DNA of 14,476 bases from positions 1-14,476 of the forward strand of contig JANWZG010000040.1 in the NCBI GenBank assembly GCA_025054735.1, read 5' to 3'. The stretch comes from Cyanobacteriota bacterium (GTDB lineage Bacteria > Cyanobacteriota > Cyanobacteriia > SKYG9). This document shows, in pieces, positions 7,754-14,476 of the stretch. Position 1 is the first letter of the stretch. Every line of letters starts with the position of its first letter. The notes beneath the pieces are model-generated. The model was not told the origin of the DNA, searched no databases, and saw only the letters and a list, made by a program, of their open reading frames with translations. The position numbers and the translations under genes are program-made.

Positions 7754-10255
7754 TTAACTCCTCAACTCGACCCGGAATTTTTCGACGAGGGCATCTCGAA
7801 TTTGCTGATGAATGGGTTCAATGTCGCCATCCGTTAGGGTGCGATCGTCAGCGCGATATACCAAGCGAAAGGCTAGGCTACGATGGCCAGCAGGGACGTT
7901 TTCTCCTCGGTATTCATCAAACAATTGCACCGATTCCAGCAGGGCACCACCTGCTTTGGTAATGGTGCGTTGAAGGTCAGCTACGGCAATGTCGATAGGA
8001 GCATAGAGAGCTAAATCTCGATCGGACGCGGGAAAGGTAGAGAAAGGCTTGAACCGAGGGGGCAAATATTGAGGAACTGCACTAGCTCCTGCTGCTTTGC
8101 CATCACTGGCTGGTTCTAGCTGGTTGGCGGCTTCATCCATATGTAACAACATGATGCCTAAGTCCAATTCAAACAGGTAAACCGGATAGGGCAGACCACG
8201 CTCGTCTTGAAGTTGGGGGTGAAGCTGGCCAAAGGTGCCCAGGCGATCGCCCTGAATCCACAATGATGCTGTGCGTCCGGGATGAAGTCGAGGGTCACGG
8301 CGATCAGGCTGATATTCCACCGTTAAATCTAACCGTTGAAAGACAGATTCAAGCAATCCTTTAGCTTCAAACCAATCGAGGGGATGTTCTCGGCCACCAC
8401 GCCTCCATCGCCCTTGGCTGGGGTCACCTCCCATAATGCCCCCTATAGCATCAATTTCGTGGCCTCCCTCTTCGTCTTGCCAGAAAATTCGCCCAATTTC
8501 AAACGCATTCAAGCCGCCATTGCCCTGCTCAACATTGTATTGGAAGGCATCCAATAGACCATCTAGTAGGTTTGTGCGGAGGGCTGCATATTCAGTGAAC
8601 AGCGGATTTGTGATCACAATTTGCCGATCGCCCCCTGGCTTCACTAGGGAATAGTGCATGACCTCAGTCAGTCCTACTGCCCGACAGGCTTCTCGCAGTT
8701 GGCGCTCTAGGGCTTCTTCCAAAGATAGGTAACCGGGTTCAGCCGCCGCGGGCAACGTATCACAGAAGTGGTCATAGCCATACAGACGAGCAATTTCTTC
8801 GATCAAATCAATTTCGCGTTCTAAATCTCGATAGCGATAGGGGGGCACTGTTACACGCCAAGTCTGCTCTTGCTCCCCGGGGGCAAGCTGACAACCCAAG
8901 GCAGTTAGTATCTTTTCCACATCAGCAGATTGAATATCGCCAATGCCATCCTCCAGTTCGACATTACCAAGCAGTTGTTGCACCCGGTCAAGCCGCAAAT
9001 CAATCACTCGTGTCCATGAGACACCATTACCCTCGGTCACCGTACCAGCAATTGCTTGGGAAACCGGAGTTCCACCCGTTACATCCCTTAAAAGTTGAAT
9101 AGCTCGCTGACAAGCCGTCAACAACTCCGCATGGTTAACACCGCGCTCATAGCGAATGGATGCTTCAGTTCGCAGCCCTTGAGCACGGGCAGAGCGACGA
9201 ATCGTAGCTGAGTCAAATACAGCAGCTTCCAGTAATAGGTTGGTAGTGCCGTCATAAACTTCTGTTGCCTCCCCGCCCATGACTCCAGCAATGGCAACGG
9301 GTTGTTGATAGGCCGAAATTACCAAGTTTTGCTCATGGAGGGTGCGGTCTTGACCATCTAGGGTTTTTAGGGTATGCCCAGCCGAGGCAAAACAGATGCT
9401 AATTGGCAGTGTTGCGTCTGTTGATAGCGCTAGGAGCCGATCGTAGTCGAAGGCATGAAGCGGTTGCCCCCACTCCAGCAAGATATAGTTGGTAATGTCC
9501 ACAACATTGTTAATAGGACGAATTCCAGAAGCCTGTAAGCGATGCTGCATCCATAGTGGTGAGGGGGCGATCGTAACGCCTTTGATCACAGTGCCTATAT
9601 AAGCTGGACAAGCTTGGGGAGCATCAATGGCGAGCGTCAAATCCTGGCAAGGCAGTTGTGTAGGTGTAGCAGCAACGTGGGGCAAGCGTAACGGCGCACC
9701 CGTTAGAGCAGCAACTTCACGCGCAATTCCCACCATGCTCAATGCGTCAGCTCGGTTCGCTGTTGAGGTGACATCTAGGATGACATCATCCAAGCCCAGT
9801 AGTGGCCGAGCATCTGTGCCTGGTTTCAGCTCAGGTTGAGCAAATATATGAATGCCATCAGACTCTTTGGCTAGCCCTAGTTCGGCCAAGGAACAAATCA
9901 TGCCCTCAGAAGCGACACCCCGCAGCTTAGCAGGTCGAATCTTAAGGTCGATCATGGGCAAGTACGTTCCCAAGGTGGCCACAGGCACATAGGCATCCGC
10001 ACGCACGTTGGCCGCACCACAGACGATGGTAGAGGGTGTTTCTGCTCCAATATCTACTTGGCAAACCCGGAGTTTATCAGCATTGGGATGAGGCTCACAC
10101 TGAAGCACCTTGCCTACAACCACACCATCAGCCCAGGTGCGACGGTCTTCAATATCTTCGACCTCAAAGCCAGCGATCGTCAGCGCCTCAGCCAATGCTT
10201 CTGGGGTAAGCGTCACCTCTACCAACTCTTTAAGCCAGCTCAGAGAAATTCGCAT
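7754..10255 (-). CDS. pheT: Phenylalanine--tRNA ligase beta subunit
   Basis: 833 residues, full length (E. coli PheT is 795), ATG at 10255-10253. With PheS it forms the cytoplasmic alpha2-beta2 synthetase that charges tRNA-Phe. In order: the N-terminal helix ISLSWLKELVEV; an OB-fold tRNA-binding domain (about 45-155, with GKVLQCEPHPNADKLRVCQV); B3/B4 editing domain (about 210-390, with INNVVDITNYI, GVMGG and RYERGV); B5 domain (about 418-490); the catalytic-like core (about 495-700, with HPGRTASLWI and GQLHPQL); and the C-terminal FDX-ACB anticodon-binding domain (about 735-832, starting FSTFPASDRDLAL). An Ala/Gly/Ser-rich linker (706-731) before FDX-ACB looks like a lineage insertion. pheS is not adjacent, as is usual in cyanobacteria. 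It heads the minus-strand run and is divergent from the kinase gene. No T-box-like leader was seen. Confidence 0.98.
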   Translation of the reverse strand: MRISLSWLKELVEVTLTPEALAEALTIAGFEVEDIEDRRTWADGVVVGKVLQCEPHPNADKLRVCQVDIGAETPSTIVCGAANVRADAYVPVATLGTYLPMIDLKIRPAKLRGVASEGMICSLAELGLAKESDGIHIFAQPELKPGTDARPLLGLDDVILDVTSTANRADALSMVGIAREVAALTGAPLRLPHVAATPTQLPCQDLTLAIDAPQACPAYIGTVIKGVTIAPSPLWMQHRLQASGIRPINNVVDITNYILLEWGQPLHAFDYDRLLALSTDATLPISICFASAGHTLKTLDGQDRTLHEQNLVISAYQQPVAIAGVMGGEATEVYDGTTNLLLEAAVFDSATIRRSARAQGLRTEASIRYERGVNHAELLTACQRAIQLLRDVTGGTPVSQAIAGTVTEGNGVSWTRVIDLRLDRVQQLLGNVELEDGIGDIQSADVEKILTALGCQLAPGEQEQTWRVTVPPYRYRDLEREIDLIEEIARLYGYDHFCDTLPAAAEPGYLSLEEALERQLREACRAVGLTEVMHYSLVKPGGDRQIVITNPLFTEYAALRTNLLDGLLDAFQYNVEQGNGGLNAFEIGRIFWQDEEGGHEIDAIGGIMGGDPSQGRWRRGGREHPLDWFEAKGLLESVFQRLDLTVEYQPDRRDPRLHPGRTASLWIQGDRLGTFGQLHPQLQDERGLPYPVYLFELDLGIMLLHMDEAANQLEPASDGKAAGASAVPQYLPPRFKPFSTFPASDRDLALYAPIDIAVADLQRTITKAGGALLESVQLFDEYRGENVPAGHRSLAFRLVYRADDRTLTDGDIEPIHQQIRDALVEKFRVELRS

Positions 10256-10339
10256 GGGCTATACTGAATAAACAAAACCACATTTGATAGCTTACATCGT
10301 GATTACAACAGTAACCAGTGATGTTTTAGGAGTGATATT

Positions 10340-10369
10340 TTTATAGACGGTAGCCTTCAAGGATGTTGA
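10340..10369 (-). promoter_or_regulatory. pheT: Candidate sigma-70-type promoter for pheT
   Basis: Reading the minus strand, TCAACA (10369-10364) is followed by an 18-bp spacer and TATAAA (10345-10340). These match TTGACA at four and TATAAT at five of six positions. A transcript from here would carry a leader of roughly 75-80 nt before the pheT ATG. The site is in the right place and direction, but short matches like this are common in A+T-rich gaps. Confidence 0.3.
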
Positions 10370-10384
10370 CGGTTCAGAGCAAGG

Positions 10385-10419
10385 GGACAATGGATGGACA
10401 TCGTGCCTGGACACTGTCC
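10385..10419. promoter_or_regulatory. Clustered GGACA half-sites, possible operator
   Basis: GGACA occurs three times in the same direction at 10385, 10396 and 10409 (steps of 11 and 13 bp, about one helical turn). An inverted TGTCC follows at 10415-10419, giving the palindrome GGACA-C-TGTCC. The outer bases also form a longer imperfect hairpin (AAGGG, bulged G, ACA with TGTCCCTT, 10381-10422). The cluster lies just upstream of the candidate pheT -35 and about 460 bp from the kinase start. No regulator with this site is known to me; the role is inferred from pattern alone. Confidence 0.3.
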
Positions 10420-10481
10420 CTTGAGGTTTAAACTCGTCGTTGCCTGTTGTTGCTACCCATCTCATGTTGTTTTTTCGTATC

Positions 10482-10553
10482 AGCTAGCAGCCCTAGCCTT
10501 TGACACTTCCGGGTTCTCTAGTAATCAAGCTAGTATTTTAGGGTAGCTTAGCT
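10482..10553. repeat. Imperfect long-range inverted repeat
   Basis: The left arm AGCTAGCAGCCCTAG (10482-10496) and right arm TTAGGGTAGCTTAGCT (10538-10553) are imperfect reverse complements, sharing TAGGG/CCCTA and TAGCT/AGCTA blocks with mismatches and a gap between. The 41-nt interior includes TTGACA at 10500-10505. It could be a decayed small palindromic element or a chance structure. Confidence 0.3.
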
Positions 10554-10881
10554 ATAGGCTAATCAGTAGACGTATGATTATGGTTGAAGACGGGGTTTCA
10601 AAGGCTAAACATTTCAGGATATTTATTTAGAGTGTGTTTAGTAACCACTGCTGCCTTGAAGGTATCTTCACGCTAGTGCGCCGTTCATAGTTATGGCTGA
10701 GTGATGGCTGAAAATGGTCAAGCTTGTCGGGTGATGTTCTCTATGGCAAGAAGGAGACTATAGGGCATTGCGGTAGCTTATGTATTGTGAGGCAAGGTTG
10801 TTGCTGTTGGCTGTGGGATGTTAGGGTTAAAGTACAGTGGGGGTTGCGCTTGGTAGTGTATGTTGAGATGAGCAAGTCTGA

Positions 10882-12498
10882 ATGAGCCAGTATTCTGACA
10901 CAGATGGTTCTCGCCCCTCTCCAGAGGCAGAAGAGGTCTCCCAAGCTGGAATTGAGGAGATGCCCCTGTTGCACGATCGCTATCGTGTGGTTAAGGCGCT
11001 TGCACAGGGAGGCTTTGGTTCTACGTATCTAGCAAAAGATATGGCATTGCCCGGCGAGCCTGAATGTGTGATTAAACAACTTCGCCCTACCTCCACAGCG
11101 CCCCATGTGCTGGATATGGCACGAGCCTTGTTTAAGCGCGAAGCTAAGACTTTAGGTAAAATCGGCAATCACCCCCAAGTGCCGCGCCTACTTGATTACT
11201 TTGAGATTGATCAAGAGTTCTACTTGGTTCAGGAATACATTCGTGGTAACACATTGCAGCAAGAAGTAAAGCAAGGCGGCCCCTTCACAGAAGCTGGTGT
11301 TAAGCAGTTTCTCAGTGAAGTGTTACCAGTCTTACAGTATCTCCACAGCAACCAGGTGATTCATCGAGACATTAAGCCAGCTAACTTAATTCGGCGTACT
11401 GAAGATGCCAAGCTGGTGATGATTGACTTCGGGGCAGTGAAGGATCAGGTTAACCTTAATGTTGCTAGTGCGTCAGAACAAACAGCATTGACTTCCTACG
11501 CGATCGGCACCCCTGGATATGCTCCCCCAGAACAGATGGCCATGCGTCCAGTTTTCGCTAGTGACATCTATGCCCTAGGTGTTACCTGTGTTTACCTGCT
11601 TAGTGGCAAAGCTCCTAAAGATATGGACTATGACCCAACCACTGGGGAATTGCTGTGGCAAAAGTACGTCCACGTCAGTGACCACTTCATTGGTGTGTTG
11701 AAGAAGATGCTAGAAGTGTCTGTCAAGCATCGCTATCAATCTGTGGAAGAACTGTTGCGAGCGCTGGATTTGGAGCCATATCTCGATAGCTTGGCTAAGG
11801 GCATGGCCACTCAGCCTGCTACCCCATCATCCCGCCCAGGCAGAGGAGTCAGCACAAACGATGCCCATTCCTCACCGATGTCGCGAGCAGCGGCTGGGAT
11901 TCGGACTCGTCATGCACGGTTGTCTAGTTCAGGAGGTGCAGGCGCAATGGAGTCTGGTCTGGCAAAACCAAAAACTATTCGCACAACCGCCTCTAAGTCA
12001 TCTGTGTCCGATAATACAACTGCTCCTGGGCTGAAGGTGCCCCCTGCACTAGCGCCTAAAAAGCTAGATGGTGCAGCCTTAAAGTTGGCCTATAGCAAGG
12101 GTGAGCGAGACTTTTCTAACTGCGATTTAAGTAATGCTGTTGTGACGGGTGCAAACCTACAAGGTGCTAGTTTTAATCAGAGCAAGCTCAACAAGGCAAA
12201 CTTACAAGGCGCAAATTTGCATAAGGCAGATTTTGGTCGGGCAGCTTTAGTGGCTGCAAATTTAAGGGATGCCAATCTGTCGAAGACCTATTGCAGTTAT
12301 GCCAACTTCCAAGGGGCTGATTTGCGTGGGGCGAATTTTACGAATGCTTATTTATCGAATGCTAACCTGCGGGGTGCGAACCTGTGTGGTGCTAATTTGA
12401 CAGGTGCCCAGATCAGTAATGACCAACTAGCTCAGGCCCGCACGAATTTGCTGACAATTTTACCCAGTGGCAAGAAGGGCCTGTGGGGGGGTACTTAA
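10882..12498 (+). CDS. Serine/threonine protein kinase with C-terminal pentapeptide repeats (SpkB-like)
   Basis: 538 residues. The ATG at 10882 follows an in-frame TGA directly, so it is the earliest possible ATG; no clear ribosome site. A Hanks-type kinase domain spans about 34-295: Gly loop AQGGFGSTYLAKD (41-53), ATP-binding Lys65 in VIKQL, helix-C Glu87, HRD with catalytic Asp163 (HRDIKPAN), DFG at 182-184 and the GTPGYAPPEQ activation segment. All key residues are present, so it should be active. A Ser/Thr/Gly-rich linker (about 305-395) leads to about 20 pentapeptide repeats (411-510), such as ANLQG and ANLRG, a right-handed beta-helix probably used for protein contacts. No membrane segment was seen. 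The architecture matches Synechocystis SpkB, which has a four-Cys motif before the kinase domain; here the first 33 residues (Asp/Glu/Ser-rich) contain no Cys. It stands alone between minus-strand genes. Targets are unknown. Confidence 0.94.
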   Translation: MSQYSDTDGSRPSPEAEEVSQAGIEEMPLLHDRYRVVKALAQGGFGSTYLAKDMALPGEPECVIKQLRPTSTAPHVLDMARALFKREAKTLGKIGNHPQVPRLLDYFEIDQEFYLVQEYIRGNTLQQEVKQGGPFTEAGVKQFLSEVLPVLQYLHSNQVIHRDIKPANLIRRTEDAKLVMIDFGAVKDQVNLNVASASEQTALTSYAIGTPGYAPPEQMAMRPVFASDIYALGVTCVYLLSGKAPKDMDYDPTTGELLWQKYVHVSDHFIGVLKKMLEVSVKHRYQSVEELLRALDLEPYLDSLAKGMATQPATPSSRPGRGVSTNDAHSSPMSRAAAGIRTRHARLSSSGGAGAMESGLAKPKTIRTTASKSSVSDNTTAPGLKVPPALAPKKLDGAALKLAYSKGERDFSNCDLSNAVVTGANLQGASFNQSKLNKANLQGANLHKADFGRAALVAANLRDANLSKTYCSYANFQGADLRGANFTNAYLSNANLRGANLCGANLTGAQISNDQLAQARTNLLTILPSGKKGLWGGT

Positions 12499-12517
12499 CT
12501 AGCTGGCTCACGCTTAA

Positions 12518-12537
12518 TTAGTCGATATTAGTCGATA
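12518..12537. repeat. Two perfect tandem copies of TTAGTCGATA
   Basis: TTAGTCGATA is repeated exactly twice, followed by a third GTCG fragment, within the 62-bp gap between the convergent kinase and DUF445 genes. No stem-loop plus T-run was seen there, so neither gene has a recognisable intrinsic terminator in this gap. Confidence 0.6.
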
Positions 12538-12560
12538 GTCGGTTGCTTGTCGCGCATGGT

Positions 12561-13799
12561 CTAGCGCATTAGCAGGGATATGGATTGTAGGAGGCCGATT
12601 GTTACCCCCAAAATGCCACCAAGGTTGACAATTGCCTGTAACTCTTCCCGAACAATGGCCTGCACAGCATCTTCCATATTCTTGGGTGGGGTAGCCTTAA
12701 TGCGATCAACAATGACTTGATCTAAGTTAAGAACAGGCAACACCTGCTCCATCAGTTTTTCTAAATCTGCGTCTAAGTAGCGATCGAGAATCAATGCTAG
12801 TTCCTTGCTCACTAGTTCTAGGGATACATCGGTGATAGCAGAATTGCGCAGACGGCTAATGATTAGGGCAGCGATGTTTTGCCAATCGATCGACCTCCCT
12901 AGTCCCTGAATTAAATCTGCACCACGGGTTTGTAGGTATACACGTACACTATCCCGCATGGTGCGTCGCAATTGCCTTACGGTAGAGACGGGTAGATTTT
13001 GCAATGAGAGCGTCTTGAGAAATGCCTTTAACCGCTGCTGAATGCTGAGGGATTGAATCAACTCGGCTAAGCGGGTATTAGCTTGTTCCTTTTCGTCTAA
13101 ACAATAACTGCGAAGCCGGGTCAGGGCGTTGCGGAGTCCAAACAGGTTAGCAATGACCCAATAGGTACCACTGGACTTTTCTCGAAAGCCTTCGTCAATA
13201 ATTTGAATATTACGATCGGTCAAAAAGTCTACAAGTGCTAGACGCAATACATCTGGTGGTAGGATCACCTGTAATAGCCATTCCGCCAATTTATCAGCCT
13301 GTTCATCCGTGAGCTGAAATTCTAGCAGCACTTGGTCAAAAATTTGATTCAGTTGTGCTTCTAGAAAGTCTTCGCGGCGAGCCAGCACCTTGAGAACGCG
13401 GGGTAGGGATTGGCTGCATAGGTCTTCAAGCACATTAGCTAAGATGCGGGCAGTGCGTTCTTCGCGGTCTTGATGCTGGATTTGGTCAAGGGCCAGCCTT
13501 AGCAGCCATAGGATTGCCGCCTGGACGCGATCGGTATCCAACAGACGGCGTGCCATGTTATGTAGCTCGTCTGGCGTGAGTAGGGATCCCATGATGGCTT
13601 GGGAAACTCGCAGGGCTAAGCGCTCTTGGTTGCGGGGAATTAATCCGGGTGTGAAGGGAATGCGTCGTTGACCAATGTAGTAAGCTCGGTAAGGACGAAA
13701 CAGCATCTTAATGGCAATATCGTTGGTGAAATAGCCGATAACGCCACCTACGATCGGTGGAGCTACATAAAGCCAAACAGTATACAGGTCAGTTGCCAC
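12561..13799 (-). CDS. DUF445 family (UPF0754) membrane protein
   Basis: 412 residues, GTG start at 13799-13797 and TAG at 12563-12561. The family (UPF0754/DUF445, which includes Bacillus YheB) is of unknown biochemical function. A membrane segment lies at about 8-24, directly followed by the conserved block GYFTNDIAIKMLFRPYRAYY (22-41) and then IPFTPGLIPRNQERLA (47-62). The middle (about 65-385) is charged and helical, with no recognised enzyme motif. A second hydrophobic segment (about 393-411, GGILGVTIGLLQSISLL) ends the protein, so both ends are probably in the membrane with a large soluble middle. Length is typical of cyanobacterial members. Only 4 bp separate it from the menG stop, so it is probably translated from the same mRNA. 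A membrane or thylakoid link with quinone metabolism would be guilt by association only. Confidence 0.9.
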   Translation of the reverse strand: MATDLYTVWLYVAPPIVGGVIGYFTNDIAIKMLFRPYRAYYIGQRRIPFTPGLIPRNQERLALRVSQAIMGSLLTPDELHNMARRLLDTDRVQAAILWLLRLALDQIQHQDREERTARILANVLEDLCSQSLPRVLKVLARREDFLEAQLNQIFDQVLLEFQLTDEQADKLAEWLLQVILPPDVLRLALVDFLTDRNIQIIDEGFREKSSGTYWVIANLFGLRNALTRLRSYCLDEKEQANTRLAELIQSLSIQQRLKAFLKTLSLQNLPVSTVRQLRRTMRDSVRVYLQTRGADLIQGLGRSIDWQNIAALIISRLRNSAITDVSLELVSKELALILDRYLDADLEKLMEQVLPVLNLDQVIVDRIKATPPKNMEDAVQAIVREELQAIVNLGGILGVTIGLLQSISLLMR

Positions 13800-13803
13800 G
13801 AGC

Positions 13804-14476
13804 CTACTTGGTTACCACTAACATTCCCATCGTACCGCCCGCAATAGGATAGTGGACGGCGGCTGTGAAGCCACATTGCTTAGCTAACGTCACCTGTTCA
13901 GCCCCAGTGGGAAATCGCTCTAGACTGGGCAATAGATAGGCATAGTCTGCTTGGAAGCCCATTTGCTGAGCGACGGGCACAACAATCGTATTTAAGTACC
14001 ATTGCTGAAAGGCACTAACAATGGCATCAGGCGAGCGATTGAAGTCTAAAATTGCAGCACGCGCGCCAAGCCGCAATACCCGATGTAGCTCTCGCAGGCC
14101 TTGGGGAATATTGACCAAGTTACGTAAGCCATAGCCCATGGTTGCTGCTTGAAAATAGTTGTCAGGGAAGGGTAACGCCAGGGCATCTGCTTCTACCCAC
14201 TGCACTGGAACTGATCGTTGACGGGCGATCGCAAGTTGAGCTGCGGAAAAGTCTACACCGATGACACATCCGGTTGGCCCTACCTGTCGTGCTAACAACT
14301 GGGCAATATCACCACTGCCACAACATAAGTCCAGGCAAGTATCCCCCCGTTGGGCACCGCTCCACTTCACGGCCATCTGTTTCCAGATGCGATGTTGTCC
14401 AAGACTGAGCCACTGATTCAGGGGGTCATATACAGGAGCAATGCGATCAAACAGCGATCGAATTTGCTCAGCCGTT
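13804..14476 (-). CDS. menG: 2-phytyl-1,4-naphthoquinone methyltransferase, UbiE/MenG family (5' partial)
   Basis: 223 residues are visible; the frame stays open to the right edge (first full codon ends at 14475), and probably only a few N-terminal residues are missing. An ATG at 14376 is internal, because conserved family sequence lies before it: LFDRIAPVYDPLNQWLSLGQ. It methylates demethylphylloquinone with S-adenosylmethionine, the last step of phylloquinone synthesis for photosystem I. The SAM motif LDLCCGSGDIA is at visible residues 48-58, followed by VIGVDFSAAQL, WVEADALALPFPDNYFQA and MGYGLRNL. The C-terminal GGTMGMLVVTK is typical of the family. Cyanobacteria make phylloquinone, hence menG; in a bacterium without it the same protein would be called a demethylmenaquinone methyltransferase (UbiE/MenG). 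The DUF445 gene follows after 4 bp. Confidence 0.95.
   Translation of the reverse strand, partial: TAEQIRSLFDRIAPVYDPLNQWLSLGQHRIWKQMAVKWSGAQRGDTCLDLCCGSGDIAQLLARQVGPTGCVIGVDFSAAQLAIARQRSVPVQWVEADALALPFPDNYFQAATMGYGLRNLVNIPQGLRELHRVLRLGARAAILDFNRSPDAIVSAFQQWYLNTIVVPVAQQMGFQADYAYLLPSLERFPTGAEQVTLAKQCGFTAAVHYPIAGGTMGMLVVTK

Larger units (their letters stand above)
10256..10881. other. 626-bp divergent intergenic region between pheT and the kinase gene
   Basis: No convincing protein, tRNA or known RNA was found on either strand. Apart from the candidate promoter, GGACA cluster and inverted repeat listed separately, there is a TTGACA at 10500-10505 without a good -10 partner. A five-codon frame (MSKSE, 10868-10885) has a TGA that overlaps the kinase ATG. 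On the minus strand, a 17-codon frame (10283-10230, starting MWFCLF) runs across the pheT start in another phase. At 626 bp it is long for two ordinary divergent promoters, so an unrecognised small RNA or multi-site control region is possible but not shown. Confidence 0.6.

Noticed and set aside
8336..8654. Two overlapping plus-strand frames inside pheT
   Set aside because: They lie antisense to conserved PheT core sequence and are shadows.
10256..10380. T-box or other riboswitch upstream of pheT
   Set aside because: No T-box bulge sequence, specifier stem or terminator was recognised, and T-boxes are not the usual control of cyanobacterial synthetases.
10500..10527. TTGACA at 10500 as a kinase promoter
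   Set aside because: No hexamer close to TATAAT lies 16-18 bp downstream, and it would leave a leader of about 350 nt; kept only as a remark.
10741..10974. 77-codon minus-strand frame over the kinase start
   Set aside because: It overlaps the kinase coding region antisense and its peptide is low-complexity (His/Thr/Gln-rich) with no domain.
12499..12560. Intrinsic terminator between the kinase and DUF445 genes
   Set aside because: No G+C-rich stem followed by a T-run on either strand; only a 10-bp tandem repeat is present.

Overview
The window looks like the chromosome of a cyanobacterium. The grounds are: a MenG-type 2-phytyl-1,4-naphthoquinone methyltransferase, a Ser/Thr kinase carrying pentapeptide repeats, a pheT without an adjacent pheS, a UPF0754/DUF445 membrane protein, and at least nine copies of the HIP1 octamer GCGATCGC. 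Codon use looks even across the genes, with mixed G+C around one half. The species cannot be named from this. No phage gene, transposase, tRNA, rRNA, CRISPR array or defence cassette was seen.

Layout. (1) 1-5154, plus strand: most of a very large alpha-2-macroglobulin-like exported protein, cut by the left edge. The Cys and Gln of the thioester motif are replaced by Leu. (2) 5155-5425: a gene-free convergent gap packed with short dispersed-type repeats: imperfect 31-bp tandem units with an AGGACT/AGTCCT palindrome, a GTTTCAA/TTGAAAC hairpin and a CCCTCACCCC-type hairpin element. (3) 5426-10255, minus strand: three genes in one direction with short gaps, pheT, then an exported Ig-like/propeller-like protein of unknown function, then a histidine phosphatase. 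They are probably co-transcribed. (4) 10256-10881: a 626-bp divergent intergenic region with a weak candidate pheT promoter, a cluster of GGACA half-sites and an imperfect inverted repeat. (5) 10882-12498, plus strand: a Ser/Thr protein kinase ending in about 20 pentapeptide repeats. It resembles Synechocystis SpkB but lacks the N-terminal cysteine motif. (6) 12561-14476, minus strand: menG (cut by the right edge), followed after 4 bp by a DUF445 membrane protein gene.

How the genes relate. PheT (translation) and MenG (phylloquinone for photosystem I) are housekeeping functions. The A2M-like protein and the 530-residue protein are both exported or membrane-anchored and both appear to carry Ig-like domains, so they may both serve the envelope, although they are transcribed convergently. 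The kinase is divergent from pheT and could share its control region. I see no clear undescribed multi-gene system. The best leads are the thioester-less A2M protein, the Cys-less SpkB-like kinase facing an aminoacyl-tRNA synthetase gene, the repeat cluster at 5176-5400, and the operator-like GGACA array at 10385-10419.
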